64,000 nt of DNA from Echiichthys vipera (Eukaryota; Chordata; Actinopteri; Perciformes; Trachinidae), in assembly GCA_963691815.1 (NCBI GenBank), contig OY829667.1:21836587-21900586 (forward strand), in the 5' to 3' direction. The notes under the pieces were generated by a model, which saw only the letters and a list, made by a program, of their open reading frames with translations, ran no database searches and was not told the DNA's origin. This document shows positions 12,373-23,700 of the stretch, piece by piece. The first letter of the stretch is position 1, and every line of letters starts with the position of its first letter. The translations under genes and the position numbers were made by a program.

Positions 12373-14940
12373 AATCAGAATCAGGTTTATTGCCAGGCAA
12401 TTTTCATTGAAAGGAATTTGACTTGATTTGACAGTGCCTACATAAATATAAACATGAACACAAGCAAACTAAACATATGGTGTTGAATTATATACATGAA
12501 ATATAAGTGTGTGTCTTTGTATGACCAGTGTGCAAGTTAAAGTGTCCAGTGAAAAAAAAAAACAAAAAAAAAACGGGGGGGTTAATATAACACCTGAGAT
12601 TTGGGTACGTTAATATAACGTATGAGTTCCAGATGTCGTTAATATAACGAATGACCGTTAAGTGTCTTTAACAGAATTCCAAAGCCTGATGGCAGAGGGG
12701 AAGAAACTGTTCTTGTGGCGGGAGGTTTTGGTCCTGATGGACCGCAGCCTCCGGCCAGAGGGGAGAGGTTCAAACAGATAGTGTCCAGGTTGGGAGGGAT
12801 CAGCAGCTATCTTCCTTGCACTCCTCAGGGTCCTGGAAGAGTAGAGTTATGGGAGAGAAGGGAGGTTGCAGCCAATCACCTTTTCTGCAGAACGTATGAT
12901 ACACTGCAGTCTGCGCCTGTCCTTGGCGGAGGCAGCAGCGTACCAGATGGTGACGGAGGAGCTGAGGATGGACTCGATGATGGCAGTGTAGAAGTGGACC
13001 AGCATTGTCCGCGGTAGATTGAACTTCTTCAGCTGCCTCAGGAAGTACATCCTCTGCTGAGCCACCTTGATGAGGGAGCTGATGTTTGGCTCCCACCTGA
13101 GGTCCTGGGAGATGATGGTGCCCAGGAAGCAGAAGGACTCCACAGTGTCTACTGGAGAGTCACACAGGATGATGGGGGAGGGTGGGGCTGTGCTCTTTCT
13201 GAAGTCTATAGTCATCTCCACTGTTTTGCGAAGCATTGAGCTCCAGGTTGTTCTCCCTGCACCAAGTCACCAGATGGTCGATCTCCCATCTGTAGGCAGA
13301 CTCATCCCCACCAGAGATGAGTCCAATGAGGGTGGTGTCATCCACGAACTTAAGGAGCTTGACGGACTGGTGACTGGAGGTGCAGTTGTTAGTGTACAGG
13401 GAGAAGAGCAGGGGAGTGGAGCTGTGGTGGTAAGAGGTTTACAGTCTCTATTGTGGTGATGGGGGGAGAAGGGCCGATTGGCTGGAGCTGGTGGGTAGAG
13501 TGGTGGGGGGTGGTGTGAGTACTGTCCAGGTGATGTTCAAAGCGGCAGTAGAAGTCGTTGAGGTTGTTGGCAAGGCGTTGATCGTTAGCAGCGGGGGGGG
13601 GGGGCTCTTGGCTTGTAGTTGGTGATCTGCCTGAGCCCCCTCCAGACAGAGGCAGAGTCGTTAGAGGAGAACTGATGTTGGAGCTTCTTGGAGTACAGAT
13701 GTTAGCGTCCCTCACCGCCCTGCTAAACCGTAATTGGCCTCTATGTACTCTGCTCTGTTGCCACTTTTGAAAGCCCTTTCCTTGTCAGACCTCAACTGTC
13801 ACAGTCTGGATGTGAACCAGGGCTTGTCATTGTTATAAGGGCGCACTCACACTGTCTCTCTGTCCCGGGACAAAACCGTTTTTTCAGCTAAAGCCTAGTA
13901 CCTTTAAGCAGTGTGAGTGCACCCGTTCCGCGCATAACAGCCGACACGGCCCGCTTGAAAGAGGTTGGCTTTAGCGGAGCTGTTTGCACATGTACGAGCA
14001 CGAGTGTGCGCACGTGTACGAGCACGAGCACGAGCCCTACGGCGGTAGCGTTATGTGCGCCTGTTCGGACATAGTAAATAGAAGGAGGGACCATGCGCGG
14101 ACATTTAACAACAACAACAATGGCGGTGAAAGGTTCACGTTGATGTGATGCGGAGGTGGAATGTTTCCTGCAGATTTGGTTGGATGAAAATATTCAAAAA
14201 CAGTCGACAAGACGCACAAAAACTCCGAGGTCTACAGAAAGATTTGTAAACAAAGCCACACACACGCGATCAATGCGGGTGACGTGTGACGTGTTACGGC
14301 GTGATGGCGTATGGACAGCAAGAAGTATTGGCCGAGGCCCAGGCAGTGTGAGTACAAACGGGGCTGGGGCGCAGGGGGAGAGGGAGGGGGGCCAAGTACC
14401 CTAAAGCCCGGGTCGTGGTGCGGAAGGACAGTGTGAGTGCGCCCTAAGTCACCCTGGTGCGTGTTGGTACACAGCAGTCCTCACAGAAGCTGATGTATGA
14501 GGTCACAGCTTCTGTGTACTCATCCATACTGGTGAAACCAGTCCTGAAAACATCCCAGTCAGCGCAGAGTCCGGGATGTTCTCACACAGCCATGACTCGG
14601 TGAAGCACAAAACAGAGGATGAATTGAAGTCCTTGTTTCTCCTCAAAAGAATCTGAAGTTCGTCCATTTTATTGCCCAGTGAGCGCACGTTAGAGAGAAA
14701 TATGCGACGGCGTAAAGTTGTAAAGGTGAGGGCACCTTTGACTAAAAAGTTCACCAGAACCGATGTGGGAGCCAGAAATTCTGGAAACAAACCCTGTGGA
14801 GTTGTTGCCCGAATGTTCATGAGCTGTTCTCTGGTAAAAGAGAGCCGTGAACCCAAACAAAAAACACTGTTTACAAACAAAACAAGACAAAACAAAGCGC
14901 ACCAACAAACCGAGGCAGCCATCTGCGGCGCCATCTTCAT
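12373..14940 (-). mobile_element. L2-like LINE, minus strand, internally deleted
   Basis: The 5' end lies at 14940 (AAGATGGCGCCGCAGATGG on the minus strand). A start of the endonuclease frame follows (FLSNVRSLGNKMDELQILLR near 14690, then CFTESWLCE). After a deletion come the linker (RLANNLNDFYCRFE near 13560), the catalytic FVDDTTLIGL stretch (about 13350) and the C-terminal part (YFLRQLKKFNLPR near 13025). The 3' end at 12373 has the AATCAGAATCAGGTTTATTG tail type of fish L2 elements. Much of the endonuclease and the first half of the reverse transcriptase are missing, and a Harbinger MITE is inserted at 13839. Non-functional. Confidence 0.85.
13839..14444 (+). mobile_element. Harbinger MITE, copy 1 (TAA target duplication)
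   Basis: 606 bp bounded by GGGCGCACTCACACTGTC and its inverse GACAGTGTGAGTGCGCCC, with TAA at 13836-13838 and 14445-14447. Removing the element and one TAA rejoins the interrupted LINE frame. The plus strand carries a broken Myb/SANT-like reading frame around 14118-14265 (AVKGSR, then EVECFLQIWLDENIQKQS). It is the same family as 36127-36691 and 55206-55831, in opposite orientation. Confidence 0.9.
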
Positions 14941-15315
14941 AATAATAATGACACTCACTAACGTTAGCTAAATATTTACCGTAGATATGGCAACAACAAC
15001 AACAGGCTAGCGTTTCAACAACAATTAGCCATAAAGACAGAATTCGGCACTTTTGAACAAAACCAGTCACAATTCCCAACAGTCAAATCCCTCAGGACCT
15101 TAACGATGTGTGTCACAAGTTCAATTATTAATAGGAAGCATAAATCCCTCTCAGACACAGCACCAACCTCACAGCTGCTTTACTATGGAAACTTCCGGTC
15201 GGAGAATATGAAAAAAAGTTGTTTTTTCCTCTAGTGATTTAAATTTTTGTTATCATAATACATGGACCCAAAAGATACACGGACTGTAAAACAAAACACT
15301 GGAGGAAAAAAAAAT

Positions 15316-16005
15316 AAAAGACTATTTTTCTGACTTTGAATCTGATGAATTTCTTTTTTTTTCCTTGTAGATTTTCTAGTTTTTAAACTCGTAAATCTGC
15401 AAGTGTTTTCTTGTAGATTTGCCACTTTAATCTTATAAATCTGTGGCATTTGTCTCAAAATATTCCCCCCGGGTCTGTATTTTTATTAATCTTTTTATAC
15501 TTGGCCCTAATATGTCGTCATACTTTTCACACCTTCTTAGCAACTTTATTTATAAAAAGCTACTAACGAACAACTTAGCGACTTATTCAGAGCATCAGGA
15601 AAAAGGGAGAAATATGTGGTCAGCCTAATTCAGTAAAGAGTCCAGTTCAGTAAACAGTCTATGGGTCAGTCTCTCTCCTCTCACGCTATGTTGTTGCTAT
15701 GTGATGCCGCAGGGGTTCGAGGTCAGAGGTGCGGAGATGACGGCTTCATTAACAAAGTAGGAGGTTTCACCATCCTGATGACAACGCCATGGAGGGCACT
15801 TTCAAATCTTCCCACTCTGGGACCCGGTTTCAAAAGATACTGTTTTTCAGGCTCCGATGCCGCCGGCTGCATGTGGATGGTCGGACAAAACCAGACTAAA
15901 GTTATGCAGTTACAGGAAAACCCATCTTTGTGTGGACGAGCCCTAAGTAGATGCACTTATTCAGTTTTAGAATGGAACTGTTAAGCCTGTTTTCTGTTTC
16001 AACAG
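15316..16005 (+). other. Intron with a fragment of a GTCCACAC-type DNA transposon
   Basis: About 15650-15950 ends in TTTGTGTGGACGAGCCCTAA, which resembles the inverted ends of the MITE at 30054 and the TTTTCCGTCCACACGG near 10807. It may be the far half of an element split by the foldback structure. Otherwise AT-rich; the last bases are the pyrimidine tract of the next acceptor. Confidence 0.45.
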
Positions 16006-16155
16006 AAACAACACTGATAAAGAGACTGACTAAGATCAACAGAATGGATATTGTTCACCTCATCGAAACCAAGATAATCAAGTTCACTCAGGAGGAGACA
16101 TCATCACATACCTATGCAGAAATAGAGCGGACTATAGCATTGGATCATAGTGAAG
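16006..16155 (+). CDS. ank2: ank2 exon, end of death domain
   Basis: 150 nt, phase 1 to 1, encoding RLTKINRMDIVHLIE and then SSHTYAEIERTIALDHSEG (the last G is split). This matches the end of the ankyrin-B death domain and the conserved segment after it. The acceptor is TTTCAACAG and the donor GTACAC. It is separated from the previous exon by a 5.3-kb intron inflated by nested transposons, and from the next by 103 nt. Confidence 0.96.
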
Positions 16156-16258
16156 GTACACAAGCCAATATTTACCTGAAGCAGGCTGATAGTTAGGTTG
16201 TTATGTCTATGCAGTAACATCCACTCTTTCTGTATGCCTGCACTGTACCCTTTGTCAG

Positions 16259-16493
16259 GTTTCTCTGCCCTACATGAAGACATTGACAGCCCCAACCCAG
16301 GCAGACATGCAGGAGCTGCTCATAGGAGTCCAGGCTCAGGACAGGATGTGCCCATGGTGTCAGCAGAAGACCTGACCTCCAGTTTGTCATCACTTCACGA
16401 GACAATGGGACAACCAGAGACAGATTACACAGCAACAGATCTTCTTAGAAATGCTCAGAAAGAAAAACTACAAAAAGAGATGGAGACAACATA
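16259..16493 (+). CDS. ank2: ank2 exon, start of C-terminal regulatory region
   Basis: 235 nt, phase 1 in and phase 2 out. It begins GFSALHEDIDSPNPG, continuing the DHSEGFS motif of ankyrin-B, and runs to LRNAQKEKLQKEMETT. The middle is poorly conserved, as is usual for ankyrin regulatory tails, but SAEDLTS parallels the SEEDIS block of mammalian ankyrin-B. The acceptor is TTTGTCAG and the donor GTAAGT after TA, which forms a Tyr codon with the next exon. Reading through gives an immediate stop (TAG), so splicing is required. Confidence 0.93.
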
Positions 16494-17700
16494 GTAAGTT
16501 ATCCAGAAACATTAATTCATGTGACACATGTTAGCTATCTAGCTGTTTTCTTTTTATCTACATGCACTACACTTAAGCTTGCTGAATGAGCTACCAAACA
16601 AACATCCACAAGAGTAAAGATGAACAACTAGATAGATTACAACTAGATAGCTAACTAGTTAATCCACTGTAGCACATAGTGATGTCAACATTGGTCAGTT
16701 TAGATGCCTATTTGTATGGCCCTTACTCAAAAGGAGCGTTTCTCCACAAATACCTTTTTTGTTCTTTTCAATAACTAGTGCAATGCCTGTGGAAAACAAG
16801 TATTCCTATGGAAAAGTGTTAGCCCAATGAGCCCATATATGCCCAAATGAAGCCTGTCTTTGAAAGTAGAACTCACAAAGAGGTGTCCATGTAGGCAGTC
16901 TCATAGTCACTCAGACATACCACACACTGTGACAGACATGACCACACATTGAGACACACTCACACAGCTAATGTAAGAAAAAGACAAACACACACTGACC
17001 AATCATGGTCAGACATATAGACACAGAAAACACAGGAATATACACATTAACATTAGATGCAGAACAAAAACAGACAGATTTCAATACAGTAGTTGATGCT
17101 GTTGTGAATCAGGGACACTTAGGTTTGTTGTAATCATGGAGCATAAACATAGGCTAACTTGTAGCGTAGCCTACTAAACAAACTTTGCAGAACATACTAT
17201 TTAAAAACTTAATTTTAATCACCAAAATAAACTACTGGACAACTATTCGCACCTGCAGCGATGTGAGTCTGCGACATTAAAGGTTTGAATATTGGAAGCA
17301 GCTGATCTACGGCAGCCTGTTTAGGACAGAAGTCCTTCAGGACGATGCTGAAGAGAGAAGAGCGAGTGAAAGGAGAAGTGTTGCAGCATTTTATGATATA
17401 AAAACAATATCTTTGGAATTTTTAGTCCAAACAAAATTGAGGATGCACATCATTGTGTCATGCAGTAGCCTATTGAAAATTTAAGGTCAGTCTGAACCTG
17501 ATCTGCAGAAATATTTGAGCCACATACTGATACACATACAGACATACAGACAGGCAGACAGACGTTCCTTGCTTTTATAGGTAAATAATACATTTGAAAC
17601 TAATTTTAACACATATTTCTGACCTCAAAGGGAAAGGGATGACTTTCAGATTTTAGTTTTCTGAAGAAATATTGTGATTATCGGATTTTTTTTTTCACAG
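16494..17700 (+). other. ank2: Intron before the second giant exon
   Basis: AT-rich, CA-dinucleotide-rich in parts (around 16900-17060), without any gene or transposon I recognise. It ends in a strong acceptor (eight Ts, then CACAG at 17700). Confidence 0.6.
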
Positions 17701-20700
17701 CTCATCACAAGGGGCATATGAGGAATTGACAGAAACGGTACACACAGGCAGTTTTAAACAAGTAAGTCCTTTCTTCATATTGTACCGCACCTCTCCCTAC
17801 CAACTCCGATCCCATGTGATAGACCCTGTGTACAAAGGGGGTCCCATGTTAGGCGCCCAGACCCCACCTCCTTGCCCCACTGTTGAACCATGTGATGGTG
17901 AAGGGAGGGGTGGATATGAGGGGGCGGAGGGGGGAGAGGAGTGGAGCTTGGAGTGTCTACAAACCACCCATTCTGAAAATAATGCTCATTATTTGTCACC
18001 ATTGCCTTGGCGAGAGTCATCCAATGGTTCTCGAACAGGTGTATGCGAGAGTCGACCGTTGTCCATGACCGATTTTGAAGATAGCTTGATTGAGAGTGAT
18101 CAAGCTGAGCAAGACTTCAGGGAACTGTCTATGGAGCTTAAGGAAACTGATGAAGTGTCTGAAAAGATTTGCTTTATACAACAACCTACAAGGGAAAAAA
18201 GGCTTTTGCCTACTCAACCTGCTTCTGTGCCACCCTCTGGTTCCGCTCACACAATGACAGAATCCACGCTGACCAAACAAATGGGCAGAAGACACATGGA
18301 TGAAGTTTCAAGTCGTCTCTATAAAGTCCTGTATGGATATGAGTATGTGTCTGTGGATGCCTCCCCTAAAGATGCAACTCAAGCCGGAGTCAGGAAAGAT
18401 GAGGTGGAGGAAGTTGCTCCAGTTGTTTCAAACTCTGTGCTTGAGAGTGACGCTTGCCAAGTCTTAATTTCAGGTGACCATGATGTCAAATCCATTCATG
18501 GCCTGAATCAAACTGCCACTGCCACTCAAGCATTAGCAGGTCCCTCTGATGTCTGTTGTACCATTCCAGGTTTAATGCCTCAAAAAGCAGAACTTTTAAG
18601 CTCAACTGGCTTCAATCAAGTGTCACATGACTCAACTTTTGAACAGATAGATGTTCATTCAGTAGATAATGTTTTGTCAGGAGCTGAGTACAGCTTTAAG
18701 AAAACAGTGTCATTAAGATGGAATGAAAATGAGGCTGTGGTCTCTGGGAAATCTACACCTGAGATTGAAGCATCCAAAACTAGATCCACATGTGAAACCA
18801 TTTGTGAAAGTCATAGCTTAGTTCATGATAGATTACCTGAATGTGTGACTGACAGAGAAAATACAGAAATATTACTGACAGAGAGTAGGGTCTCATCACC
18901 TGAATCAGCTCCGTCAGTAGATGAGCAGAATTTACTTGCACCTGACTCTCCAGTACTTCAGTTTAGGCCCTTGTCTCCCCTACCACCTCCTGTTTTTCCA
19001 TGGGAAACTGGTTATGTTGGGGCTTCTACACAGGGACAACCATCACTAAGTGCACCAAGAGAGACTATTATGCTGTTAACATCAGAAGCAGAAGAAAGGC
19101 CTTTAACACCAATGGTTTCAAACAAAAGACCGTTTGGAAGGCCAGTATCACATGGCAGCGATTATAGTGGTGAGAGTTCCATCTCATCTCAGTCGTTAAC
19201 TTTTGACATAGACGACAGAGCATCGTCACCTGAATCTGCCATTTTAGAAATGGTTGAGTGTGTTTTTACATCCTCTGAGCATGTGACTTTGATAAGACCA
19301 TCATCACCTGAATCCAGCGAATGCATCACTGCGGAATGGTGGCTTCCAACAGACTCCCCTATCCCAGAATTTAGACAAGTCTCAGAGTCTTTTTCAACTA
19401 GTCAATGTAGATCATCATCACTCGAGTCAGCATCATTAGATTTAGAATTAGAAACAGCACTTTTATTATCAAAGCCTTTCGAAGACAGGCTGTCATCCCC
19501 AGATTCAGTAGCGCCCATAAATGAATATAAAGCACTGTCACCTGATTCACCTATACCTGAATTTAGACACAACTGGCCTGACTCAAATATTGTAATGATA
19601 GGGGAGAAATCGTCTTTACCTGAATCAGTATGCTCAGATGTAGGAAATGGCTCCATATCTCCAGCATTAGCTAATAACAAAGATGGAGCTTCATCAAATG
19701 TTTCAGCTTCTGGGGATGAATCTAAATCTGTTTTACCTGTCGTTGGACATAGATCTCCCTTCTCTGAATCAGTTGAATCTGCAGAGATAGCGTGTGATTC
19801 CATACGTGATGATCACAGAAGAAAATCACCTAAACCATTAGTATCTGTTATAGAGAAAAAACCACCAAGATCAGTGGAAGCAGTATCTGAGGACGATGAT
19901 GACTGGGTTGTTATATCCCTGTCTGATATTAAGGAAGGACCAAGTTCACCACAGTCGGGACCTGACTACAGATTTGTGTCTTCACAATCAGCAATGTTAG
20001 ACATTAGAGTAGCCTCTCCTGAATCAGAAACATTTGATGATTCTCCCATATCGCAATATGCGCTGTCTGTGCATCAGGCTGTTACTATGAATTATCTTTC
20101 ATCATCACCAGAATCTGTGTTGTCAGACACAGAATATGAGGCCATGCCATTGATATCATTTGAGAATAGACCTTTATCTCCTGATTCAAGTGGGTCTGTA
20201 TGTGCTCATGGGCCTAATTCTGTGACTGACCTGCCTCTTAAGGAAGACATGAATTTATTTGAACTGACACAAGCTGCATCTATTGTAGAAAAAGCATGTA
20301 CTGAAAAGCAGTTTGGAACAAAAACGAACATAATTGTTGATCTAGAAAAGTCAAAAACTCAAGAAAGATATCCAACCTTTATTTTGTCAAAATCTAAAGA
20401 AAATCCAAAGAAATGCAATGAAACTGAAGCTACCAAGATACGATCAGTTGGACCTGAAGGCAGCCAGTCTGACCAAAACATTATCACACCATCAGCAGGA
20501 TTTGAAGTCTTGTCAACAAAAGAATTATCTCTTGAATTGTTTGATGAAGGAAATTCAAAGGAAAAATGGCATAGGCTCATAACTGGGAGGACAAAATCTG
20601 CTAGAAAGAAGAAATCTAAGAAATCTGTCAAAACGGATTATGAGCATGTGCAGAATGTTACAATGTATCAAAAAGAATCACCTGAGTTCATAGCTTCATA

Positions 20701-23700
20701 TGAAGAGACCCATGGTGCAATTAAAGCTCTGTCACCTCTTTTGTCTCCTGGAACTGCATCTGATCTACCATTCTCATTGGTATTTACTACAAATGTCCCT
20801 GAAGATCAGCAGTTACCTCCAGGTCCGGTACCTCCGGTATCTTTAACAGAATATTCAGTCCCAGACTACAATTTAACCTATGATGCAGAACTTTGGAAGC
20901 TAATCTCTCAAATTCGTGACCCACAGTATGTAGGAGAAAACTTTGTGAGTAAAACAGGACTGTTTCAGATTGCTGGAACAAAGTCGGATGTAACAGTTGA
21001 AGATGAAGCTGCTACTTTGCAATCTGAAAATGAACAAAGACCAAATTCACCAGATTCTGAAGCAGAATATAGACACATGTCACCGCAATCGCTGTTGGTA
21101 CTGGACGCACTTCGACCAGATTACTCGTACTCAGGGACATCTGTTGATTTTCAGCATGCTTTAATGGTAGAGTCCCCTATTCCTCAGTACTTTGCCTCCT
21201 TCTCTGGGCCCTCTCAAATTTTTCACAGATCAGTGTCAACAGTGTCACTATTTTCAGATCAGGATCTGGAGACTTATTCAAATACTTCTTTTATTTTTGA
21301 GGACAGACCAGCATCTCCTGATTCAGTATCATCTGTAAATGTATACAGGGCACTATCGCCTGACTCACCTATTCCTGATTTTGGAGCGTCAGAATCAGTT
21401 GTGATTGCTGGATTGGATCGATCTTCATCACTTGAATCAATTACCTCTGAAATAGAAAGTGTATTCACTCATAACAGACAGTCATCTCTATGTTCCGTTG
21501 ATGAAAACAGGCCACCTTCACCTGAGTCACCTATTCCTGTATTTGGACAGGGGTTACCAGAATTTGCTGCTCGGACCACACCGTCAAGATCCTTCTCACC
21601 TGTTTCTGTTTGTTCAGATTTAGAGTACGGGGCTATGTCCTATAAATTTAGACCATCCTCACTTGATTCAGTAGTCTCTGGAGATGACTACAGAGGTGGG
21701 CTGACGGAGTCAGTTTCAGTTATTGCTCATCGATCATCTTCTCCTGAGTCTGTGGTTTCTGATATTGAATATAAACAATCAAGTTTTGATTCAAATATTT
21801 TCAAACAGAGACCTGACTCACCAGGATCAAAAGTATTGGAGACCACAGAGAGAACATTGGGTACTGGTAGTCAAACCTTACCTCTTAAGGCAATAAGAGT
21901 ACAAGTATATAGACCTGTTTATGATGCTGAACTTTGGAAGCTAATTTCTCAAATACGTGATCCTCATTATGTTGGGGAGAGTTTTTGCAGTAAAGAGTAT
22001 GCCCGAACAAGAATTGATTATTTTCTGGAGGATTCAGGTGTGAGAGAGGGTGAGTTGGAGGGTGCTGTGAAGTTAGATATAATAGATTCATCTGATGCAG
22101 ATGTTCCACAAGAAATGCAAACAAAGATCAAGAGGGTAGAGAGTCTAGTGTCAGAATGCAGGCCTATATCACCTACGGCACTGCTGTCTGAATACCCTGT
22201 TTCCGTGCTTGAAGAAAAGCAATCACCTGAGGCTGATGCAACAATTAGAGCAAACCAGTTGATATGTCAGATATATGATGCCCATTATGTAGGAGAAGCC
22301 TTTGTAAACAAAGTAGAAATGTTTGAAGATGAGGAGAGAAGTAATGAATGTGTAATCCTTGATTCAAATGCACAAGAACCAATGTCACCTAAAACTGAGG
22401 AAGAATATAGACCTCTCTCACCGGAGGACGTGAAGTTACAGAGTGTTCTGCAGTCCAGTTTGCAGGAGAGCGGAAAAACTATGGACGAGAATAAACCTTT
22501 GTGTCCAGGTTCAACAATTCCCCAACTTCCTGAATATGCAGTCGAACATCACAGGGCACCATCTCTTGAAACTTTGTCAGATACAGAACTTGAGCAATTT
22601 CAGGTTGCTGCTTTATCGACTCCTAAGTCAGAAAAATCAAGAAACAAACATGGGCCCCTCTCAACTGACTCAGCAATGCCTGACTTAAGGCCAGAGTTAC
22701 AGACTGCTCGCACTTTAGTTGGTGGATATAGATCTTCCTCATCTAAATGTGGTACCTCAGATCTTGCAGACTCTGGATTATTTTCCTTACAATTTGGCAT
22801 TCAAGACGGACCAGAATCTCCTGATTCGGTGACATTTGAAATTAACATGAGGTCGTTCTCACCAAAATCAGTGAGAGAATATAAGCCTGTGTCACCTCAG
22901 TTACTGATGATGACAACTGAGTTAAGATCATCTCCTATTTCAACAACATCAGATAATGAGTTAAGGACTTTATCGCCTGAATCCCCTCTACCACAGTTTA
23001 GGCAACGTATAGAATCAGCCTTGTGTGTTTCATCGAGCATATCATCATCACCTGTATGTGTAATGTCGGACATTGAAATGGATGTTCTGGACATGCCATT
23101 GATTGAGGTGCAAGGGAGATACTTCACACCAGAATCTGAAAATGAGTTCAGGGCAATTTCACCTGATTCTCCCAGACCTAAGTTCAGACAGGCTATACTT
23201 CATCCAACTTTTTCAACTGCTGACTGCAGATCTACATCCCCTGTGTCTGTATGTTATTCAGATATAGAAAAAGAAGATGAGTCATTTTTATCAAATTCAG
23301 ATGCTCGTCGACCTCCATCAACTGAATCAGTGGCATCTGGAGATGAGCGCTGGGTCCTTTCACCGGATTTACCTGTACCTCAGTTCATAGCAAGAGTAGA
23401 TAAATGTTCTACATTTGTTGGATTTAGGTCAACATCTCCTGAATCAGAAACATCAGATGCTGAGTATGCACCTTTGATTTATTCCCCACCAGATACTGAA
23501 GAGAGACCAGATTCTGCAGAATCATTAGAACTAGAGGATGAAGAGAGACCTCTGTCACCTGATTTTGAAGTAGAGTATAGGCCTTTCTCGCCTGCATCAC
23601 TGATTCTGATGTCAAATTCCAGGTCATCCTCTCCTGAATCAACTTGCTCTCTGAATCAATTTAGACATCTTTCACCAGACTCACCCATTCCTGAATCTAG

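Larger units (their letters stand above)
10858..15315. mobile_element. Long foldback element with later insertions in its centre
   Basis: The arms 10858-11252 and 14941-15315 are inverted copies of each other. For example, GTATCTTTTGGGTCC at 10902 is mirrored near 15265, GTTGAAACGCTAGC at 11170 near 15010, and CTGACCGGAAGTTTCC at 10979 near 15190. The arms converge on CATTATTATT (left) and AATAATAATG (right), so the original element was close to a full palindrome. Its centre is now filled by a LINE (12373-14940) and another foldback element (11257-12368). The outer termini are fuzzy. It sits in the ank2 intron between two death domain exons. Confidence 0.7.

Noticed and set aside
12715..13459. 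Plus-strand frames across the L2-like LINE
   Set aside because: They are antisense to LINE reverse-transcriptase sequence with clear motifs on the minus strand.
10376..16155. Assigning the gene to ank3 (ankyrin-G)
   Set aside because: The death domain wording (IADHLGFSWTELARELDF, AEIERTIALDHSEGFS) and the VVRRRVIIQ tail match ankyrin-B as known to me. Ankyrin-G has a different tail.
18014..18070. A separate acceptor inside the second giant exon (for example near 18035)
   Set aside because: No good pyrimidine tract is present and the frame is open throughout. Left as a caveat rather than called.
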